This document shows, one piece after another, positions 1 to 9,990 of a DNA stretch of 64,000 nt (within the stretch, counting starts at the first letter, position 1; each line of letters opens with the position of its first letter). Location: contig NC_079149.1 in NCBI RefSeq assembly GCF_945859685.1, positions 22,727,118-22,791,117 on the forward strand, read 5' to 3'. The notes under the pieces were generated by a model. That model had not been told where the DNA came from. It did no database searches and saw nothing but the letters and a program-made list of their open reading frames with translations. The position numbers and the translations under genes are program-made. The stretch is from Eupeodes corollae. Taxonomy: Eukaryota > Arthropoda > Insecta > Diptera > Syrphidae.

Positions 1-1543
1 AATACTCTTTTCGAGAAGATATAAAATTCCTCAGATTAGCCCACCCAAGATTAGAGGAATACCATTAAGCTTTTCCGATCAAGCTAAATATTTGGGCCTC
101 ATTTTAGCCAAAAAAATTAAATTGGAAGGCAAATATTGATGAAAGAGTCAAAAAGGCTGCTGTAGCGCTTTTTACTTGTAAAAAGGCCATAGGATCAAAA
201 TGGGGCTTCTCCCCAAAAATAACCCACTGGCTATACACTTCGGTAATCAGGGCAATACTCATTTATGGAGCCGTCGTATGGTGGACCGCACTGGACAAGA
301 TGGTAAATCTAAATAAGCTCATTAAAGTCCAGCGGTCAGCAGGTATGTGCATCACAGGAGCACTTCGCACAACACCAACCGCAGCACTGGAAGTGCTTTT
401 AAACCTAACACCACGTGGCTGCCAACTCATGTGTAAGGCTTAGAGCCACCTCTCAATGGACCAGTAACAATACTGGACATACAACCATTCTAGACAATTT
501 CAGATCTATCCCAGATCGCTTAGACTATACCACCCCAAAAATGGTATTTGGTAAAAGATTCCATGTGTCCATCCCTTCAAGATCCTCCTGGGAAGAAGAG
601 GGACCCCTGGAAGACGATGCGGTACACTTTTATACTGACGGTTCAAAGACCGATCACCGAGTTGGAAGTGGTATCTTTTCAGAACAACTGAATCTCAGTT
701 TATGCTATAGACTTCCCAATCAATGTAGTGTATTCCAGGCAGAAGTAATGGCAATTAAAGAAGCACTATCCTGGCTCAAAGAAAACGTTATATCTTGTAA
801 AGATATACGAATCTTCTCAGACAGCCAGGCCGCTCTTAGGTCTCTCGCGTCTGTCTCCACAAACTCTCGAACAGTCCACGACGGAACAGTTTAACATTCA
901 CCTCATTTGGGTGCCGGGCCACAGAGACATTCCGGGAAATTGCAAAGCCGATGAGTTCGCCAAAAACGGAACACTTCTGCCTTATGTTGGACAAAAACAT
1001 AACATAGGAACACCACTTGCTACATGCAAATATCTTCTCAAGCAATATGCTCTAGAAACAACAAATGCTAGATGGTCACAAAGTACCACCTGCCTAGCAA
1101 CCAAGCAAATATGGCCAAATATTGACTTAAAACGGTCAAAAAGCTTGATATCACTGAGCAGACAAAGTATAAGCTCTACAATTGGAGTAATAACGGGACA
1201 CTGCCTCATAGGAAGACATGCTCTGTGGCTAGGGGTCTACACAAATGACTTCTGTAGAAGCTGCATGGACGAGGAGGAAGAGGAAACAGTCCAACACCTT
1301 CTGTGTACATGTCCAGCACTCTCCATTAGAAGGAATTACTTTCTCGGTACTCTTCGATAACACCAGTGAACTGGCAACGATTGATACAAAACGTCTCTCT
1401 AACTTTATTAAAAGTACAAAATGGTTTGTTTAAATTCATTACTCTCCCATGAGTAACCTCATTAGTGGTATCACAATGGACCCTTGAGGTCTAAGTGTGT
1501 CAATGAGTAAATGACATCTGGACACTGACAACCTAACCTAACC
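1..1543 (+). mobile_element. LOA/I-like LINE, 3' part with RNase H domain (runs in from the left edge)
   Basis: This is the 3' portion of a non-LTR retrotransposon. Frame-shifted translation of 1-410 gives the end of a reverse transcriptase: the KYLG-type motif, then a thumb/connection region reading WLYTSVIRAILIYGAVVWW and ALRTTPTAALE. An RNase H domain follows at 600-970 and a Cys-rich end with CRSCMDEEEEE at 1250-1300. The coding part stops near 1433. A ~100-bp 3' UTR ends in repeated CCTAA-type units at 1524-1541. The RNase H domain and this thumb region are known from LOA- and I-group LINEs; assignment between the two is an inference. A second copy at 56568-58080 has the same 3' structure. 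The element is broken by frameshifts at about 118-125 and 840-890. Confidence 0.8.
415..1433 (+). pseudogene. RNase H domain and Cys-rich tail of the LINE ORF2 (frameshifted)
   Basis: RNase H degrades the RNA strand of the RNA-DNA hybrid during retrotransposition. The catalytic acidic residues can be traced: D in YTDGSK (codon at 637), E in FQAEVMAIKEAL, D in IFSDSQAAL, and the last D in NCKADEFAKNGT. The first three lie in frame 1 (415-894) and the fourth in frame 2 (911-1360), so a frameshift near 840-890 separates them. The PGHRDIPGN motif just before the last Asp is typical of LINE RNase H domains. The protein ends in a CRSCMDEEEEE zinc-knuckle-like segment. The ATG at 415 is only the first methionine in an already running frame, not a true start. 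Confidence 0.75.
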
Positions 1544-1805
1544 TGGATGCCAAGATTTTTAATTCAATTCAAAACACTTTGTCACATTTGAGAAAATGAC
1601 ATATGTCATACAGATTTAGTACGATACTCAAAAGATAAAGTAGACATTTGGTGATTTTAACTTTGGTAAAATGTTAAGAACATAGTACGATACTAAACTC
1701 GTTTAAAATTATCAAAATCCTTTTTTTAACCTAGTATCATACTAAAAATGATTTAACATCGTACTAAATCGTCTAAAATCTTGCGCTAAAATTTTAAGTA
1801 CCTAT
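1544..1805. other. AT-rich spacer with scattered TAGTACGATACT-like motifs
   Basis: No gene is visible. The motif TAGTACGATACTMAAA or a close variant appears at about 1617, 1684, 1731 and 1764 (partial), giving a loosely repetitive patch between the LINE end and the next repeat. Confidence 0.4.
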
Positions 1806-2057
1806 TTGAAAAGCTATTTGAGTCGAAAATCAATATTCACCAATTTTTATTAATTATTTATTAGGAAAACCGTTAATTAGATTTTGCTCAAAATTTCACC
1901 AGATGTTGAAAACGTAATTCTTCGTTTCACAAAATTGTTTTATTTTTATTCGTAAAATTTTCGGGATGGCAAATATTTTTTTTTCAGTTTTTTTTTATTT
2001 ATAAAAAAACCCTTAATTAGAATTTTTTTCCAAAAATGTATTTGTTTGGTATCACGT
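1806..2057 (+). repeat. Palindrome-ended repeat family, copy 1, left part
   Basis: The segment matches the repeat at 7721-7995: GAAAAGCTATTTGAGTCG, then a run of the type CAATWTTYACCAAYTTTT, an A/T block, then CAAAATTGTTTT and a GGTATCACGTTA end. It is interrupted at 2058 by an RTE LINE fragment and resumes at about 3198. The family is non-coding. Confidence 0.65.
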
Positions 2058-3200
2058 TAAGATCCTCTCTGCCGTATTATGTGAACGTCTGAAGCTATTC
2101 TTCAACAACCTGATTGGTCCTTATCAGTGTGGCTTCAGACCAGGAAAGTCCACTATCGACCAAATATTCACACTACGGCAGATCTTGGAAAAAACCCAGA
2201 AGCTTCAAATCGATACCCACCATCTCTTTATCGATTTTAAAGCCGCGAATGACAGCATCTATAGGGAAGAACTCTACCGAGCAATGTCTAGTTTTGGCAT
2301 CCCTCTCAAACTTATCCGATTGTGCAGAATGACGATGGAGAATGCACGCTGCTCTATCAAGGTCGGAAAAGATCTTACCGATGCATTTGATGTCAAAAAA
2401 GGTTTTAGACAAGGCGATGCACTGTCATGCGACTTCTTCAACATCGTTCTGGAAAGAATTGTGCAAAACTCAACCGTCAACACTAGAGGCACAATCTTCC
2501 AAAGGTCCATCCAATTACTCGGATACGCAGATGATATTGACATAATTGGAAGATCAAAGCGTGATGTCAGTGGAGCGTTTTTAAGCATTGCGACGGAAGC
2601 GAAGAAGATGGGTTTAGTGGTCAATGAGGGCAAGACCAAGTATATGCTGTCATCAAAAAAGGACACTGAACGACGACGTCTTGGACAAAACGTCACCATG
2701 GACATCTATAACTATGAGGTAGTTAAGGACTTTATCTACCTAGGCACCGCTATTAATACAGACAACAACACCAGCGCTGAAATCAAACGAAGAATAACTC
2801 TTGCAAACCGCTGCTTCTTTGGACTTAGAAGGCAATTGAGAAGTAAAGTTCTTTCTCGAGCATCTAAAATCACCATCTATAAGACACTCATCATCCCGGT
2901 TCTCATCTATGGCGCTGAGGCCTAGACTCTGTCAAAGAAAGATGATAGCGTCTCAGGATGCTTCGAGAGATAAATTCTTCGGCTGTACGGGCTGTACAGC
3001 GACACTGACCTAGTTAGCAGGATTAAAGTCCAACGGCTTAGATGGCTAGGTCATGTAGAGCGGATGGACATCAACACTCCAGCCCGGAAGGTCTTCGAAT
3101 CCAATCCCGAGGGACGGCGCAGTAGAGGAAGACCGCGACTCAGGTGGCGCACCCAAGTGGCGTACGAACCTGGAGACAGCTAGCTAGGGACCGAGCTGGC
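2058..3200 (+). mobile_element. RTE-type LINE copy A (internal to 3' part, both ends cut)
   Basis: The DNA starts in the reverse-transcriptase coding region (equivalent to about 63305 in the right-hand copy) and stops in the C-terminal part at CAGCTAGCTAGGGACCGAGC. It lacks the last ~60 bases and the ACTTA-type tail seen in copies B, C and D. The product is close to those copies (SSFGIP, MENARCSIKVGK, YADDIDIIGRS). On both sides lies the same palindrome-ended repeat (1806-2057 and 3198-3461), so this fragment sits inside that repeat and replaces roughly 100 bases of it. Confidence 0.8.
2185..2925 (+). pseudogene. RTE reverse transcriptase fragment, 246-codon open frame
   Basis: This is the catalytic core of an RTE-clade reverse transcriptase, which copies the element RNA at the target site. 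Visible motifs are HHLFIDFKAANDS (motif A; its first Asp is kept), FRQGDALSCDFF (motif B) and YADDIDIIGRS (motif C, both Asp intact; Tyr codon at 2524-2526). KYMLSSKK, YLGTAINTDNNTSAE and LIIPVLIYGAEA of the thumb follow. The true frame enters from upstream (PYQCGFRPGKST reads from about 2121), so the ATG is arbitrary. A TAG at 2923-2925 ends a frame that continues in relatives (EAWTTTKAD in copy D), so this is a truncated pseudogene. Upstream the endonuclease is absent. Confidence 0.85.
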
Positions 3201-3461
3201 TAACCACCCACGCAGTTTTGTTGAGAGCCCTTTTTGCATTTTTATCTGTATAACAAAATTTAGTTGAAGTCGATATTTCTTCTGGTTCTTGAGCTATGGA
3301 CGACGAAAAAAACGTAGCGAACGTACGTACACACTCATGCACAGACATCTTTGTATTCTATTCTTTTATTTCGACTCTAGGGACCTTGAAACGTCGAGAA
3401 ATGTTGAAATTTTCAATTCGACAAATCGGATGGATTATAATAACTTCCTATGGAAAGTTAA
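3201..3461 (+). repeat. Palindrome-ended repeat family, copy 1, right end
   Basis: It runs from the CCACCCACGCA motif through TTGAGAGCCCTTT, TCTGTATAACAAAATTT and GAGCTATGGACGACGAAAAA to GGGACCTTGAAACGTCGAG, and ends in the near-palindrome AACTTCCTATGGAAAGTTA. The same order is seen at 8103-8393. The open frames 3289-3528 and 3296-3493 lie wholly in this repeat and are not genes. Confidence 0.75.
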
Positions 3462-4789
3462 AAAAAAGACAATATCATCATCTCTTGAGGTAATTTTTAA
3501 CAACTCTTTCGTTAATTTTGGTCAGTAACTTTTCCCACAAAAAAAAACCCAACCGTTATGTGGCTTTTTTCTCCGTTTTTTTTTTTGAAACAACACATCT
3601 TTTAAATCAGGGATCTTCAATCACCGGCCAAAAAACAGATGTAGAACATGGTGAATTGCTGTAAACTCCACGACCCTTCAAAAACAGCTAAGTTTGACAG
3701 GTGTCAAATCCCAGTGCTGCCAACTTCAAACCAATTAATTGATCTCTACATGCAAACTGATAATAATTTAACTGAATATAATTTAAAATAAAACAACTTT
3801 AACCCTTGAACATTAAAGCAGACAAGTTTTTTTAAAGCTCGGTACTCAATAAGGAATACTTCACATTCCGTCAAACCCTTTATCCTGTTAAATCTTAATT
3901 TAAAAAAAATCTGTGCTATAAATAAAATTGATTTACTGGCTCTGAAGTCCAATAAATTTATTTCAGTAATATTGTTGCCAAAGTAAAACTCTTGTTTATC
4001 TCAAGGACTCGATTCCTATAAATCATTTACCAAACATACACATTTCCTCTCTTGCACAGCTTATTGCTTAAATATTGAATAGCATTCAAATTGAGTCATT
4101 AAAATTCAAAAAATATACATAATACACGTAGCAAAATCATCTCTACAATAATGTTCCTAATTTAATATGCCTTCAGGACAATAAAAAAAAGCCTGAAATA
4201 TTCAACATATTGAATACATTTTCGAAAATCCTTTCAATAACAGAGAAATCATCCAAAAAGTGTGGTGATGACCCGCATAATGTAGGTACATTGTACGTAT
4301 ACCCTTTGGCACCCCACATTTCACATCTGATGATAAGGGAAGGGAAGAAAGACTTAAAGAGTATTTTGTCCTTTGCCTTTTATGATGTAGAGATATATAT
4401 TGATAAGCTATTATGTGCAATATCCGTTGAATCGATTTATGCAAACGCAGCAAAAACCATCAACAGATTTACATCCTTTTTACAAGAAAAATAAGTCATA
4501 TATGTACATTTGTATGTAGCTGAAGATATATTTATCTGAACAATTTACGGTTTATGAATACCCACACACAAAGTCAAAAGCCACAGAAGTTTATATCCTT
4601 CGTTGAGATCCTTAATTCATCGTTTGCTTTGAATAAGAAAACATTAAACCCGTGTCGTTATCGGTCACACAGTGGTTCAATATTGGGTTCAAAATGGAAC
4701 TAATTGTTGCCGGGTTTGTTAAATTTTAAAATTTTACTTTTTTTTGGGACCTAGAAGACGATAAGACCTTAGTCAACTTCTTGGCGGTC
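3462..4789. other. Intergenic, no supportable gene
   Basis: AT-rich sequence without codon structure or recognisable protein. One feature stands out: a motif around 3686-3709, AGCTAAGTTTGACAGGTGTC followed by AAAT, recurs with two mismatches at 24307-24330. Confidence 0.5.
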
Positions 4790-6123
4790 GTTAAGAAGAG
4801 AAAGTGGCACGCAGAAAAATAAGAATAGTCAATGATTATTCAGTCCAAGCGCTTTGTACTGAACAGATTAAGAAAGCCATCTTTAAGCTTAACAACAACA
4901 AATTTGACGTCTCAGGTGACCAATCTGCAGAACTCTTTAGGTATGGAAAATCAGTTTCACAGCACAAAAAACAACTGCCATCATTTATACTTTTCAGGTC
5001 ATATTCCCAGAAGATGGAAAGCAGCATTTATCTAGACCATTTCCAAAAAAGGCCTGACCAATAGCACTTACGCCCCTTCTTTCCAAGGTCATGAAAACTC
5101 TGATTTAAAACCTTAAGAAATATCTAGAAGTTTTGAAGCTTCTTAATGACCGGCAGTACGCCTTTCGTAGCAAAAGGTCCACTGGCGATCTCATAGTTCA
5201 TCTCACTGAACAGTGCTGCAGCTTAGATAAAACCTTCCTTCGTTGGATTAGAAACTACCTGACGGTTTCATACAAGTATTAGTATTGGATGGTTATAAGT
5301 CTGAAGTTCATAAAATAAATGCTGGTGTTCCCCAGGGCTCTGTTTTGTCTCCGATACTCTTTCTCATTTTTGTTTTTGATCTCTTATCTGCAACTTCTAA
5401 TCCAAAAAATTGTTTCGCTGACGACATTACCCTTAGCTTTTCATATTCTTTTCCAGACTCATGTCATTCTTCTGTGGATGAGGGACTGCTTGAACATCGT
5501 ATTAAGGATTTCTTGTCTAATCCTTTTTTACTTATTTTAACCTTCAAACAGTTCATCCGTAATACTCGCACTTCTAGGAATGCGCATAAGTATACCCTCG
5601 AGCCCAACTTCGGTCATACTGTCAAATACAGAGATTCGTTCCTAAGCCGTACTACGTGAATGTGTAGTGCCTTACCACACTCTGTGTAGTTTCCAGTCAT
5701 TGCAATATTTGGTAATTCAAAACCAATGTGCACAGACATCTCCATTCAAACCCTCTCTCCTACTCCTAGTGTGTCTCTGGATAATAAAATAAAATAAATT
5801 GGGTGGCGCAACAGTTCGTTGAGAACTAGGGCCTAGTGACTTATAACTCTCAACCATTCCTATGTTCGAGTACTGTTGTCAGGGATTGAGGGGACCTACA
5901 GTTTATATGCCGAATCCGAAGGGATAATTTGAGAAAGCACTTTTCATGACAAGAATTACTCTTGGAGAATTTGTCAATTCCTAGCAAGAGGCAGTACCCG
6001 TGAAAAAACTTTAGATGGCATAGGTAGGGATCGAACCCAAGACCTCTCGCATGAAAGTCCAGCACACTAACCATCATTTCACGGGTACTACGTCTCTGCA
6101 TAATAAGAGTATCAAAAATCCCC
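4790..6123 (+). mobile_element. Jockey/CR1-like LINE, degenerate copy J1 (split by a SINE)
   Basis: The fragment holds parts of the reverse transcriptase and the C-terminus of a non-LTR retrotransposon. In order: QIKKAIFKLNNNKFDVSGD (RT N-terminus, from 4855), a decayed palm, NAGVPQGSVLSPILF (motif B, about 5320), CFADDITLSFSYSF (motif C, about 5415, FADD intact), then an internal deletion to the C-terminal NTRTSRNAHKYTLEPNFGHT (about 5560). The 3' UTR resumes after the SINE at 6092-6123 and ends in a poly(A) run. J2 at 27330-28760 shows the same C-terminus and 3' UTR (CTCTGCATAATAAG...CCTTGAGTG). Several stops and frameshifts show that it is dead. Confidence 0.75.
5788..6091 (-). mobile_element. 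tRNA-derived SINE, full-length-like copy with target-site duplication
   Basis: Read on the minus strand it begins GTAGTACCCGTGAAATGATG and has an A-box-like TGATGGTTAGTGTGCTGG (6076-6059) and a B box GGTTCGATCCC (6037-6027), the internal RNA polymerase III promoter of a tRNA. About 200 bases of body follow, then GCGCCACCC and an AATTTATTTTATTTTATT tail. It is flanked by a 15-bp duplication GTCTCTGSATAATAA (5773-5787 and 6092-6106, one mismatch) and so inserted into the 3' UTR of the LINE J1. Three further copies lie at 18010, 21190 and 42757. Confidence 0.85.
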
Positions 6124-6204
6124 TTGAGCGTGCCCTTGTTAAAAAAAAAAAAAATACCCGGCATATGGTCAAGTCAAGTTCATAAGTTCATAAGTTCAAA
6201 TTAC

Positions 6205-6290
6205 AATAAAAGCGATCCTATGTCTTATAGATGCCTTTCACTATTGATCATTGCCTACAAGATTCTATCCAACTTACTATGTGAAGGTTT
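6205..6290 (+). mobile_element. RTE LINE scrap (RT N-terminal motif)
   Basis: Translation gives DPMSYRCLSLLIIAYKILSN followed by LLCEGF. This corresponds to the NYRGISLLNIAYKI..ICERL stretch of the RTE copy at 33346-33457. It lies directly before the start of the Transib-like relic. Confidence 0.6.
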
Positions 6291-6294
6291 TACA

Positions 6295-6612
6295 TCTTGC
6301 TATGCTTCCTAATGAAAGAACAGCAAGAAACTTAGATGATAAGCTGTCATTTATGGAATGTAGCCTCCGAAAAATGTTTAAATGTCCGCAAAACGATTTT
6401 CAAGCTTTTAATCGTGGTTTGCGGTATTTCAAAACTGATTTATAGCAGAGATGGATGTCCTTTATGAATATTAAAAAACGAATTTAAAAAAATAGTAATG
6501 AATGGCTCAATGCTCCTTTATCAATTCATAACTGATAACCGAATAGTGGGGCGGGACGCCCAAGCAAGGCTTTCCAAGAATTGACGGATGGCAGTACACA
6601 ACGGAAAACAAA
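6295..6612 (+). pseudogene. Transib/RAG1-like transposase relic, N-terminal part
   Basis: One frame (with stops at 6443, 6494 and 6530-6535) reads ERTARNLDDKLSFMECSLRK near its start, then a basic region with NEWLNAPLSIHN and GAGRPSKAFQELTDGSTQRK. The GRPSKxFxEx(S/T)xxSxxRK pattern is what I recall as the N-terminal linker of Transib-type transposases in invertebrate genomes. The link to the C-terminal part at 8394-9990 is inferred: the next residues after the intervening repeat (LCEQVTVREL..NVAASKL) are in the same frame and continue the expected order. Together the two parts would give about 640 residues, close to the 650-700 usual for Transib transposases. The call rests on the downstream part, which is far more diagnostic. 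Confidence 0.5.
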
Positions 6613-8393
6613 AAAAGAGGCTGGGATGCGACCCACACTGATAACTTCCCATCCCGTCTGTCGATTTGTCTTGCTTCTAAGTTTGTCTATATGTACTCGT
6701 ACCAATTTTTACCAAATTTGCGTACTATTTTTTGTAGATTTTTTTTAATGAAAAAACGGACTGTTGGATTTTTATATACAAATTACTGAATATCGAAAAC
6801 AATATTTTCTGTGAAATAAAATAAGTTTGCAGCCAATATTTTTAATTTTTGAAAAGCTATTTAAATTGAAAGTAAATTTTTACCAAGTATTAAAATTGTT
6901 TTTTTTAGAGTTTTATTTTTTGTAAAAAAAACTGTCAATTCGATTTTTTTCAAAATTTTATCGAATATTGAAAACAATATTTCTTATAAGATAAAATTAG
7001 TTTGAAGAAAATATTTCAAGTTTTTGAAAAGATATTTGAGTCAAAAATCAATTTTCACCAACTTTTGGTAAATTTTTATTAGGTTTTTAATTTTTTGCAC
7101 AAAAACTGTCAATTCGATTTTTTTCAAAATTTTATTGAATGTTGACAACAATATTTGTTTAAAGATAAAAGTTGTTAAAAGCCAATATCTACAATTTTTG
7201 GAAAAATATTTGAGTCGAAAATCAATTTTTACCAACTTTTATACATTTTTTTTAATGTTTTTATTTTTTGTAAAAAAACAATAAATTCGATATTGCTCAA
7301 AATTTTTCCTAATATTCAAAACAATATTTCTTATAAGCAAAAATTAATTAGAAGCTATTATCTCAAAGTTTTGAAAAGATATTTGAGTCGAAAATCAATT
7401 TTTACCAACTTTTATAAATTTTTTTTTAGGTTTTTATTTTTTGTTAAAAAACTGTGAATTCAATTTTTTTTAAACTTTAACTGAATTTTGACAACAATAT
7501 TTTTTGAAAGATTAAAGTAAATCAAAGAAAATATCTCAAAGTTTTCAAAAGATATTTGAGTCGAAAATCAGTTTTTACCAACTTTTATACATTCTTTTTT
7601 TAGGTTTTTATTTTTTGTAAAAAAAACTGTCAATTCGATTTTTCTCAAAATTTTTCAAAATGTTTAAAACAATATTCCTCATAAGATAAAATAAGTTTGA
7701 ATCCTAAATTTTAAGTTTTTGAAAAGATATTTGAATCGATATTCAATTTTTACCAACTTTGAGTAATGTTTTTTTTAGATTTTTATTTTTTATAAAAAAA
7801 ACTGTCAATTAGATTTTTCTCAAAATTTTATCAGATATCAAAAACATTATTATTCGTTGCACAAAATTGTTTTGGAGATGAAATCATATTTCAGTCGTAA
7901 AATTATGGAGGTGACAAATTTATTTTTTCAGTTTTATTGATTTATAAAAAAAAAACCGTTATATTAATTTTTTTCAAAAAATATACTTCTTTGAAATCAC
8001 TTTACAATATATTATATAAAGTTTAATTCAAGTCTCTAGCGTTTTTGGTTCGTAAGATATTTAGGGTTAACCAACATTTTCACCTTTTTTTCAAACTGCT
8101 ATGGTAAAAAAACCACCCACGCAATTTTCTTGAGAGCCCTTTCTGCATCTTTCTGCCTTATTATCTGTATAACAAAATTTATTTGAAGTCGATATCTCTT
8201 CTGGTTCTAGAGCTATGGACGACGAAAAAAACGTCGCGAACGTACGGACGTACGAACGTACGTACACACGCACGCACAGACATCTTTCTAAAAATCTTTT
8301 ATTTCGACTCTAGGGACCTTGAAACGTCGAGAAATGTCAAAATTTTCAATTTGACAAATCGGACTCATTACAATAACTTCCTATGGGAAGTTA
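6610..8393 (+). repeat. Palindrome-ended repeat family, longest copy (about 1.8 kb)
   Basis: A non-coding element starts at AAAAAAGAGGCTGGGATGCG, a left end also found inverted at 27070-27096. It passes through a tandem array of ~174-bp units and finishes with the conserved block CCACCCACGCAATTTTCTTG ... GACGACGAAAAAAACGTCGC ... and the terminal palindrome TAACTTCCTATGGGAAGTTA (8374-8393). It carries no transposase, so it is non-autonomous; the class is unknown to me. It sits inside the Transib-like relic, between codons that read on in one frame. Confidence 0.75.
6851..7895 (+). repeat. Tandem array, six units of about 174 bp
   Basis: Each unit starts with a variant of GAAAAGATATTTGAGTCGAA followed by AATCAATTTTTACCAACTTT, an A/T block, AACTGTCAATTCGATTTTT and ACAATATTTCTTATAAG. 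Unit starts are at 6851, 7026, 7201, 7373, 7546 and 7721, giving spacings of 175, 175, 172, 173 and 175 bases. The units differ by substitutions and small indels. Spacers are not unique and the units are far too long and AT-rich for a CRISPR array. Confidence 0.85.
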
Positions 8394-9990
8394 AAAAACT
8401 CTGCGAGCAGGTAACTGTAAGAGAGCTTACCTTCACCGCTAGCGTTAGTCAACGGATGTCGCGAAATGTTGCAGCTTCTAAACTTATAATACACGCATTT
8501 TTTCACCAACAAGAGCCACAAAACTCAGAAAAAAAGATAGCTACCGCTCAGAAAAAAAACACAAACCCGAAGAAGCTTTAAATATCTTTGTTGAAGGCGA
8601 CTTTACAAGAAGACAGTGGGAGTTATTTCACGACTAAACCATGAGTATTTTTCCTTGTTATACTCTCATTAGAGAAGCAAAAAAACTATGATATTCAAAG
8701 CTAAAGTCAGTTAGAGTTACGGAAAAGTGTGCCGAAGTTGTGCCCCAAAACTTATTCGATCACACTAGTACTAGACTTTGTCTTTATCTTGAAGATGTTC
8801 TCCAAAACTGTGCTAAAGAAGAATTGGAAAACCCGAAATTAATTTAAAAATGCGGTTGTTATGGCTCTCATCAAACAGCTTTTCAACAAAAGTTTTCAGA
8901 TGACAATCACGACGCAGACGACTCGAATATATTCCAATGTTCTCTAATCCCATTGATATTGCAGTCACATTTCGGAGACAAAAAAAAAGATTTAATGGAA
9001 AAACCCGACACCGTCATTCACTCGGTTTTGCCGCCCAATCCACATTCGATTTCTCCATGACTCTGCTGATATCACTAAGGAAGAAATAAAGTACTTTGAA
9101 GAATAAGCACAAGAATTACTGAAGACCAAAATAGTTATTACAGAAACAACCACTTTCGTTCGACACACATTGCTTCCAACAATGGTTGACTCAAATTTTT
9201 GTAATGAGGCAACTGGTACATCCTCTAACATGAGATGCTACGTATGTGGGAAGACATCCAAAAGTTTTAATGACTTTGAAGATGCCAATGTGGAGGATCC
9301 TCACTTATTGAGATTTGGCTTGTCAATTCTCCATGCTAGAATCCGTTTATTTGAAACGGTACTCCATCTATCATACAAACTTCCTCTTAAAAAATGGAAA
9401 GCCCGAACTACAGAAGAAAAGAACGTGGTTAAAGAACGAAAAGAAAAAATCCAAAAGGAATACAGGAAAAGGACAGGATTATTGATAGATATGCCAAAAG
9501 CTGGCTTTGGGAATTCAAACTCGGGCAACACGTCTCGCTGAACCGGATCTAGCCGCTGAAATCACAGGTATATATAATAAAGGAATTTATAATAAAGCTG
9601 AAGGTTATTCTACAAGCGATGTCGTCCGAATTAATGCCATGAAGTTTGAAGAATTTTGCAAGGAAACTACAAGAATGTATGTAAAATATTACGGTTGGCA
9701 TCCAATGACGCCAACTCTTTATAAAATACTTGTGCACAGCTCGACTATAATAAAATATGCCATCCTCTCTAATGGCCAGTTATCCGAGGAGGCAGCCGAG
9801 GCCCGTAATAAGCACTTCTGTTCATACCGTCAAGATTTTGCAAGAAAATTTTAAGGATTCAATGCAATCAAGATGATTTGAATAGGTTCCTTCTTACACC
9901 AGATTCTTTGATAAGTTGTAAACGTGAACGAAAATGCAGCAAAAGCCAGCCCTACTTATGCGAAACATTAGACCTTGCAAAAAAATCATA
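8394..9990 (+). pseudogene. Transib/RAG1-like DDE transposase relic, main part
   Basis: Piecing frames together gives a nearly complete DDE recombinase core. In order: VRELTFTASVSQRMSRNVAA (about 8420), IFVEGDFTRRQWELFHD (about 8581), LFDHTSTRLCLYLEDVL (about 8755), KCGCYGSHQTAFQQKF (8848-8895), WKNPTPSFTRFCRPI (8996), TMVDSNFCNEATGTSS plus a zinc-binding CYVCGK (about 9180-9250), LHARIRLFETVLHLSYKLP, and WHPMTPTLYKILVH with SEEAAEARNKHFCSYRQ (about 9700-9835). In Transib and RAG1 the second Asp lies before the CxxC and the Glu in the E-x-N-K stretch; both are present here (MVD and EEAAEARNK). The first Asp, expected in GCDG, is read as Tyr (GCYG, TAT at 8860-8862). Several stops and at least three frame changes (about 8580, 8985, 9510) show it is dead. 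No CAC-type terminal repeats were found. Confidence 0.65.

Noticed and set aside
4210..4494. 94-codon open frame (MNTFSKILSITEKSS...)
   Set aside because: No domain, no signal peptide, no supporting context; an overlapping frame of the same length exists on the other strand.
6027..6091. tRNA gene on the minus strand
   Set aside because: A and B boxes are present, but no acceptor-stem pairing is evident and the sequence belongs to a repeated SINE.
6851..7895. Regular repeats as a CRISPR array
   Set aside because: Units are 174 bp, contiguous, AT-rich and without unique spacers; the organism is an insect.
8183..8581. 132-codon ORF crossing 8394
   Set aside because: It joins repeat-family DNA to the Transib-like relic; the apparent fusion is a by-product of the insertion, not a protein.
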